Below the pieces are notes generated by a model, which saw only the letters and a program-made list of their open reading frames with translations, had not been told where the DNA came from and did no database searches. From CAYWEP01 sp964613075 (GTDB lineage Bacteria > Patescibacteriota > Microgenomatia > Levybacterales > UBA12049), in assembly GCA_964613075.1 (NCBI GenBank), contig CAZTFV010000055.1, positions 1-7,411 on the forward strand: a stretch of 7,411 nt of DNA, in the 5' to 3' direction. Positions 5,504-7,411 of the stretch are shown in pieces (the first letter of the stretch is position 1; the number at the start of each line of letters is the position of its first letter). The translations under genes and the position numbers were made by a program.

Positions 5504-6265
5504 CTATCGTGTGGGGGAATTACCGGGGTTTGTTTTGAAGAAATCGCCAAATCTGCTGAAGGCTTCGTTTATTCGCTGCCGTACCATGTCAAAGATACTC
5601 TGCGTATCGGGTGACGGTGTACCGGTATCCGGAGGTGTATCTCCGTTTGGAGCGGGGGTGATGCAGTATGGTGGGGTTGGTGTAGGCGTCTCGCAGCTGC
5701 CAAGGCACTTGAGGTCATCCGGGCCTGGAGGATTGCTGCCTGAATCATCAGGCGTGTCGGTATCATCCTTCGGACCGCCGGTGTCGGGATCTCTTGTATT
5801 ATCTGATGGTGGCTCAGATTCATCTGGCGATTTTGTCGGAGTAACAGGAGTTTGCTCTGCGGGCGTAAGCTCGAAAATTTCACTTTCGTTTCCACCGCCA
5901 ACGGTTACTGGCTTTGATAAGGGATCATAGCCCCCTTTTATGACATATACAGTAAAAGTGCCCTTGCCTGTATCAGGTATTTTGCACCCACCAAAGCTGT
6001 CGGTATGACACGATTTTTCGCCGCCCTCCAATGACGCAAACGCGTTTTCTAAACCTGCGCCAGTCTGGGCATCTTTTACGGTGACCACAATGCCTGGTAT
6101 ATAGGGGGCAGCCCTGGAACGGATTCTTGTCTCCTGTTGTGACAGAACTACTGTCAGCGGGACGAGCATAATTAAGACGGTTGCAATAACATAGGGGATT
6201 GAGGTTGAGAAATGTGGGAGTCTGCTGTCGATTGACTGTTTTAGCCTCTCTGCGAACTTGCCCAT
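5504..6265 (-). CDS. Membrane-anchored protein with carboxypeptidase-regulatory-like domain, 253 aa
   Basis: An N-terminal amphipathic, basic stretch precedes a membrane segment (about 23-42), then QQETRIRSRAA, where SRA/A could be a signal peptidase site. Residues about 57-134 resemble a carboxypeptidase-regulatory-like (transthyretin-like) beta-sandwich: VTVKDAQTGAGLENAFASLEG, then GTFTVYVIKGGYDPLSKPVTV; Cys86 and Cys94 may form a disulfide. Such domains are usually structural or adhesive in surface proteins, and no enzyme is attached here. A Pro/Asp/Thr-rich linker (135-186), CLGSC (187-191), a Pro/Thr stretch and a C-terminal amphipathic helix (about 222-243) follow. The tail from about residue 176 aligns with that of the S8 protease, so the two probably share location or partner. 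It has its own promoter almost at the start codon, and its own terminator, so it is a single-gene unit. Confidence 0.85.
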   Translation of the reverse strand: MGKFAERLKQSIDSRLPHFSTSIPYVIATVLIMLVPLTVVLSQQETRIRSRAAPYIPGIVVTVKDAQTGAGLENAFASLEGGEKSCHTDSFGGCKIPDTGKGTFTVYVIKGGYDPLSKPVTVGGGNESEIFELTPAEQTPVTPTKSPDESEPPSDNTRDPDTGGPKDDTDTPDDSGSNPPGPDDLKCLGSCETPTPTPPYCITPAPNGDTPPDTGTPSPDTQSIFDMVRQRINEAFSRFGDFFKTNPGNSPTR

Positions 6266-6274
6266 CCTTAGTCA

Positions 6275-6303
6275 ATAGTAGGAGGTTAGCGATGCAGTGT
6301 CAA
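6275..6303 (-). promoter_or_regulatory. Promoter of the 253-aa gene, giving an almost leaderless transcript
   Basis: TTGACA (6303-6298), 17 bp, TACTAT (6280-6275) on the minus strand. The expected start near 6268 is only about three bases before ATG 6265, so the mRNA would be leaderless or nearly so. Confidence 0.75.
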
Positions 6304-6323
6304 GTTTGGTACAAATAGAAAAT

Positions 6324-6379
6324 GTCATGCTGAATTTACTTTGTCCTCCGTAGTCTTGACGAAGGAGGAGTTCAGCATC
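6324..6379. repeat. GTCATnCTG inverted-repeat element, copy 1
   Basis: ATGCTGAA (6327-6334) pairs with TTCAGCAT (6371-6378), and inside it TCCTCC (6344-6349) pairs with GGAGGA (6364-6369). It starts with GTCATGCTGAATTTA, matching copy 2 read on the other strand (GTCATCCTGAATTTA). Confidence 0.65.
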
Positions 6380-6469
6380 TAAGTGTAAAAATTGATGCTA
6401 GACACTAGAAGCTGGATGTTAGAGTTTGAATTTGGATAATAGAGATTAGATATTCTATCTTCAAACATC

Positions 6470-6489
6470 CCTGCCTGCCGGCAGGCAGG
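6470..6489. repeat. Perfect 20-bp G+C-rich palindrome
   Basis: CCTGCCTGCC (6470-6479) is followed directly by its reverse complement GGCAGGCAGG (6480-6489), with no loop. It stands out in A+T-rich surroundings. There is no T-run on either side, so a classical terminator is unlikely. Confidence 0.8.
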
Positions 6490-6498
6490 CAACCTCAA

Positions 6499-6524
6499 GA
6501 TACGTTCATGAAACTGAACGTATC
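6499..6524. repeat. Perfect hairpin, 10-bp stem with 6-nt loop
   Basis: GATACGTTCA (6499-6508) and TGAACGTATC (6515-6524) are exact inverted copies around TGAAAC. It lies about 135 bp after the rplA stop codon and lacks a following T-run, so a role as the rplA terminator is uncertain; 3'-end protection of the mRNA is another possibility. Confidence 0.7.
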
Positions 6525-6580
6525 AAGATCTAACTTCTAGTCTCAAGCGTCAAGTCTCAAAAACTCTAGATTTGACTGAG

Positions 6581-6652
6581 ATCCTGAAATGGTTCGACAA
6601 GCTCACCATCTGAACCATCCTGAGCGGAATTGAAGGATAAATTCAGGATGAC
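6581..6652. repeat. GTCATnCTG inverted-repeat element, copy 2
   Basis: Outer arms ATCCTGAA (6581-6588) and TTCAGGAT (6642-6649) enclose inner arms ATGGTTC (6589-6595) and GAACCAT (6612-6618). It begins seven bases after the rplA stop codon. On the minus strand it reads GTCATCCTGAATTTATCC, then GCTCAGGATGG and GAGCTTGTCGAA, words also found in copy 3 with small changes. It may serve as the 3' end of the rplA transcript. Confidence 0.7.
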
Positions 6653-6658
6653 ATTTAT

Positions 6659-7345
6659 TTACAAAGAGGCCGCGTTGATTTTGATTCCCGGAGACATGGT
6701 GGATTTCAGCGTGACATTTCTTACTTTATTTGCCTGAAGCGAGGCAACAATTGCCTTAATATTATCTGCCAGTTTTTCTTCTCCGAAAGATACCTTCCCA
6801 ACCGCAATATGAATAATCGGCGCTTTGGCTTCTGTTTTGAAAGTAATCTGTCCTGCTTCAAATTTTTTGGCGACTTCTTCAGGCTTTGGTGTCACTGTCC
6901 CGGCCTTTGGGTTTGGCATCAAGCCCCGCGGACCTAAAAATTTTGCAACCCGTGCTAGTTTTGGCATCGCATCTGGCGTTGCGATCAAGACATCAAAATC
7001 AATCGTTCCTGCTTCAATTTTTTTCACCAACTCATCCAAAGCAGCTGGATCCTGCGTTGGGTTGGCGATAACAACGCGCATTTTCTTGCCTGTTCCGTGG
7101 GGAAGTACCAGACTTCCTGAAACACCCGCTTCGACTGTATTGATATGAAGCTCTACTGTTTCATCAAATTTGGCAAGTTTTAATTTCGGCAGGAGAACGA
7201 GTGCCTCAGAAAGTGGATAGGTTTTTGTTTTGTCGACTAAGGTTACCACCTCTTGGTATCGCTTTGAACGAGTGGGGCCAGTTGTTTTCTTTGCATACTT
7301 TTTTTTCTTAGTCTGCTTTTCCTCTTTTTCTGGTTCAGCCGTCAT
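6659..7345 (-). CDS. rplA: Ribosomal protein L1, 228 aa
   Basis: L1 forms the mobile L1 stalk of the 50S subunit, binds 23S rRNA and helps release the E-site tRNA; in many bacteria it also represses its own L11-L1 mRNA. The family is clear from SKRYQEVVTLVDKTKTYPLSEAL, LVLPHGTGKKMRVVIAN, FDVLIATPDAMPKLARVAKFLGPRGLMPNPKAGTVTP and IHIAVGKVSF. Two features differ from Escherichia coli L1: a lysine-rich extension of about 25 residues before the conserved KRYQE, and about six residues fewer between VELHIN and LVLPHGTG, where the DARKSDQNVRG stretch normally lies. ATG 7345 is the first usable start, with AGGA about 10 bases upstream, but the frame stays open to the window edge, so a longer N-terminus is not excluded. 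L11 would be expected upstream but lies outside. The start codon falls in a repeat terminus. Confidence 0.95.
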   Translation of the reverse strand: MTAEPEKEEKQTKKKKYAKKTTGPTRSKRYQEVVTLVDKTKTYPLSEALVLLPKLKLAKFDETVELHINTVEAGVSGSLVLPHGTGKKMRVVIANPTQDPAALDELVKKIEAGTIDFDVLIATPDAMPKLARVAKFLGPRGLMPNPKAGTVTPKPEEVAKKFEAGQITFKTEAKAPIIHIAVGKVSFGEEKLADNIKAIVASLQANKVRNVTLKSTMSPGIKINAASL

Positions 7346-7411
7346 TCTGGCAAAGTCCTGAGCTTGCTTGCCCTGAGCCAGCCGAATGGGTCGAAGGACT
7401 TGTCCAGAATC
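7341..7411. repeat. GTCATnCTG inverted-repeat element, copy 3, overlapping the rplA start
   Basis: Arms 7343-7359 and 7395-7411 are inverted copies matching at 14 of 17 positions (ATTCTGG and AAGTCCT blocks pair exactly). The inner words GAGCTTGCTTGCCCTGAGC and GGGTCGAAGGA resemble copy 2. The element starts GTCATTCTGG, and the CAT at 7343-7345 is the rplA ATG on the minus strand. It may continue past the window edge. Confidence 0.6.

Larger units (their letters stand above)
6404..6541. repeat. Imperfect inverted repeat flanking a palindromic core
   Basis: 6404-6420 (ACTAGAAGCTGGATGTT) matches the reverse complement of 6525-6541 at 14 of 17 positions. Between these arms lie the palindromes at 6470-6489 and 6499-6524. 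The wording is low in complexity (CTAGA, GTTAGA, GATTAGA variants), as in expanded intergenic repeats. No coding potential is visible, so a miniature mobile element is possible but unproven. Confidence 0.5.
6304..6658. other. Intergenic stretch made of palindromic repeats, no gene
   Basis: No protein-like reading frame is visible. The stretch consists of two copies of the GTCATnCTG element (6324-6379 and 6581-6652) with a larger imperfect inverted repeat between them that contains two perfect palindromes. I see no tRNA, CRISPR array or transposase. Confidence 0.75.

Noticed and set aside
6304..6658. CRISPR array
   Set aside because: The repeats are inverted, of different lengths, and not spaced regularly by unique spacers; no cas gene is present.
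1..7411. UGA recoding, as in Gracilibacteria and SR1
   Set aside because: The long frames contain no in-frame UGA, end in UAA or UAG, and use ordinary UGG tryptophan codons; one small gene ends in UGA as a stop. Nothing requires an altered code.

Overview
The window looks like chromosomal DNA from a Candidate Phyla Radiation bacterium (Patescibacteria, probably a Microgenomates-type lineage). This is inferred from the style of the exported proteins (single N-terminal membrane segment, then a Q..T.L.SRAA-like motif, then Pro/Thr-rich linkers), a compact ribosomal protein L1 with a lysine-rich N-terminal extension, and intergenic DNA full of small palindromic repeats. No taxonomic marker other than L1 is present, so the placement is tentative. 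All genes I can support lie on the minus strand, so the window reads right to left.

Right end (about 7411 to 6581): rplA (ribosomal protein L1) is bracketed by two copies of a roughly 70-bp inverted-repeat element whose termini read GTCATnCTG. The right-hand copy appears to supply the L1 start codon. From 6580 to 6266 there is no gene. That stretch holds a third copy of the element, a 20-bp perfect palindrome, a 10-bp-stem hairpin and a promoter.

Middle (6265 to 1524): three genes for exported or membrane-anchored proteins. The first (253 aa) has a carboxypeptidase-regulatory-like beta-sandwich, a Pro/Thr linker and a C-terminal helix, and is followed by a strong hairpin terminator. A new promoter then drives a two-gene operon. 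Its first gene encodes a 694-aa protein with an N-terminal cohesin-like domain, two CHRD-like domains, a further beta domain and a C-terminal dockerin-like region. Three bases later comes a membrane-anchored S8 (subtilisin-type) protease with an intact catalytic triad and a C-terminal coiled coil. The protease and the 253-aa protein share a C-terminal module, and all three share a juxtamembrane motif. Together they look like a cell-surface adhesion and processing set.

Left end (1523 to 1): about 420 bp without a clear protein gene hold nested palindromes and a promoter-hairpin-T-run arrangement that could encode a small RNA. A near-consensus promoter with a palindrome in its spacer then precedes a tightly packed three-gene operon of unknown function: a membrane-anchored Cys/Pro-rich 158-aa protein, a 52-aa protein, and a gene running off the left edge. 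Most of the 158-aa gene is about 71% G+C (hand count), against roughly 40-50% on either side, which suggests a segment of foreign origin.

Four promoters share CTTGACA-N17-TAnnnT, so the main sigma factor of this organism probably uses ordinary -35/-10 spacing.
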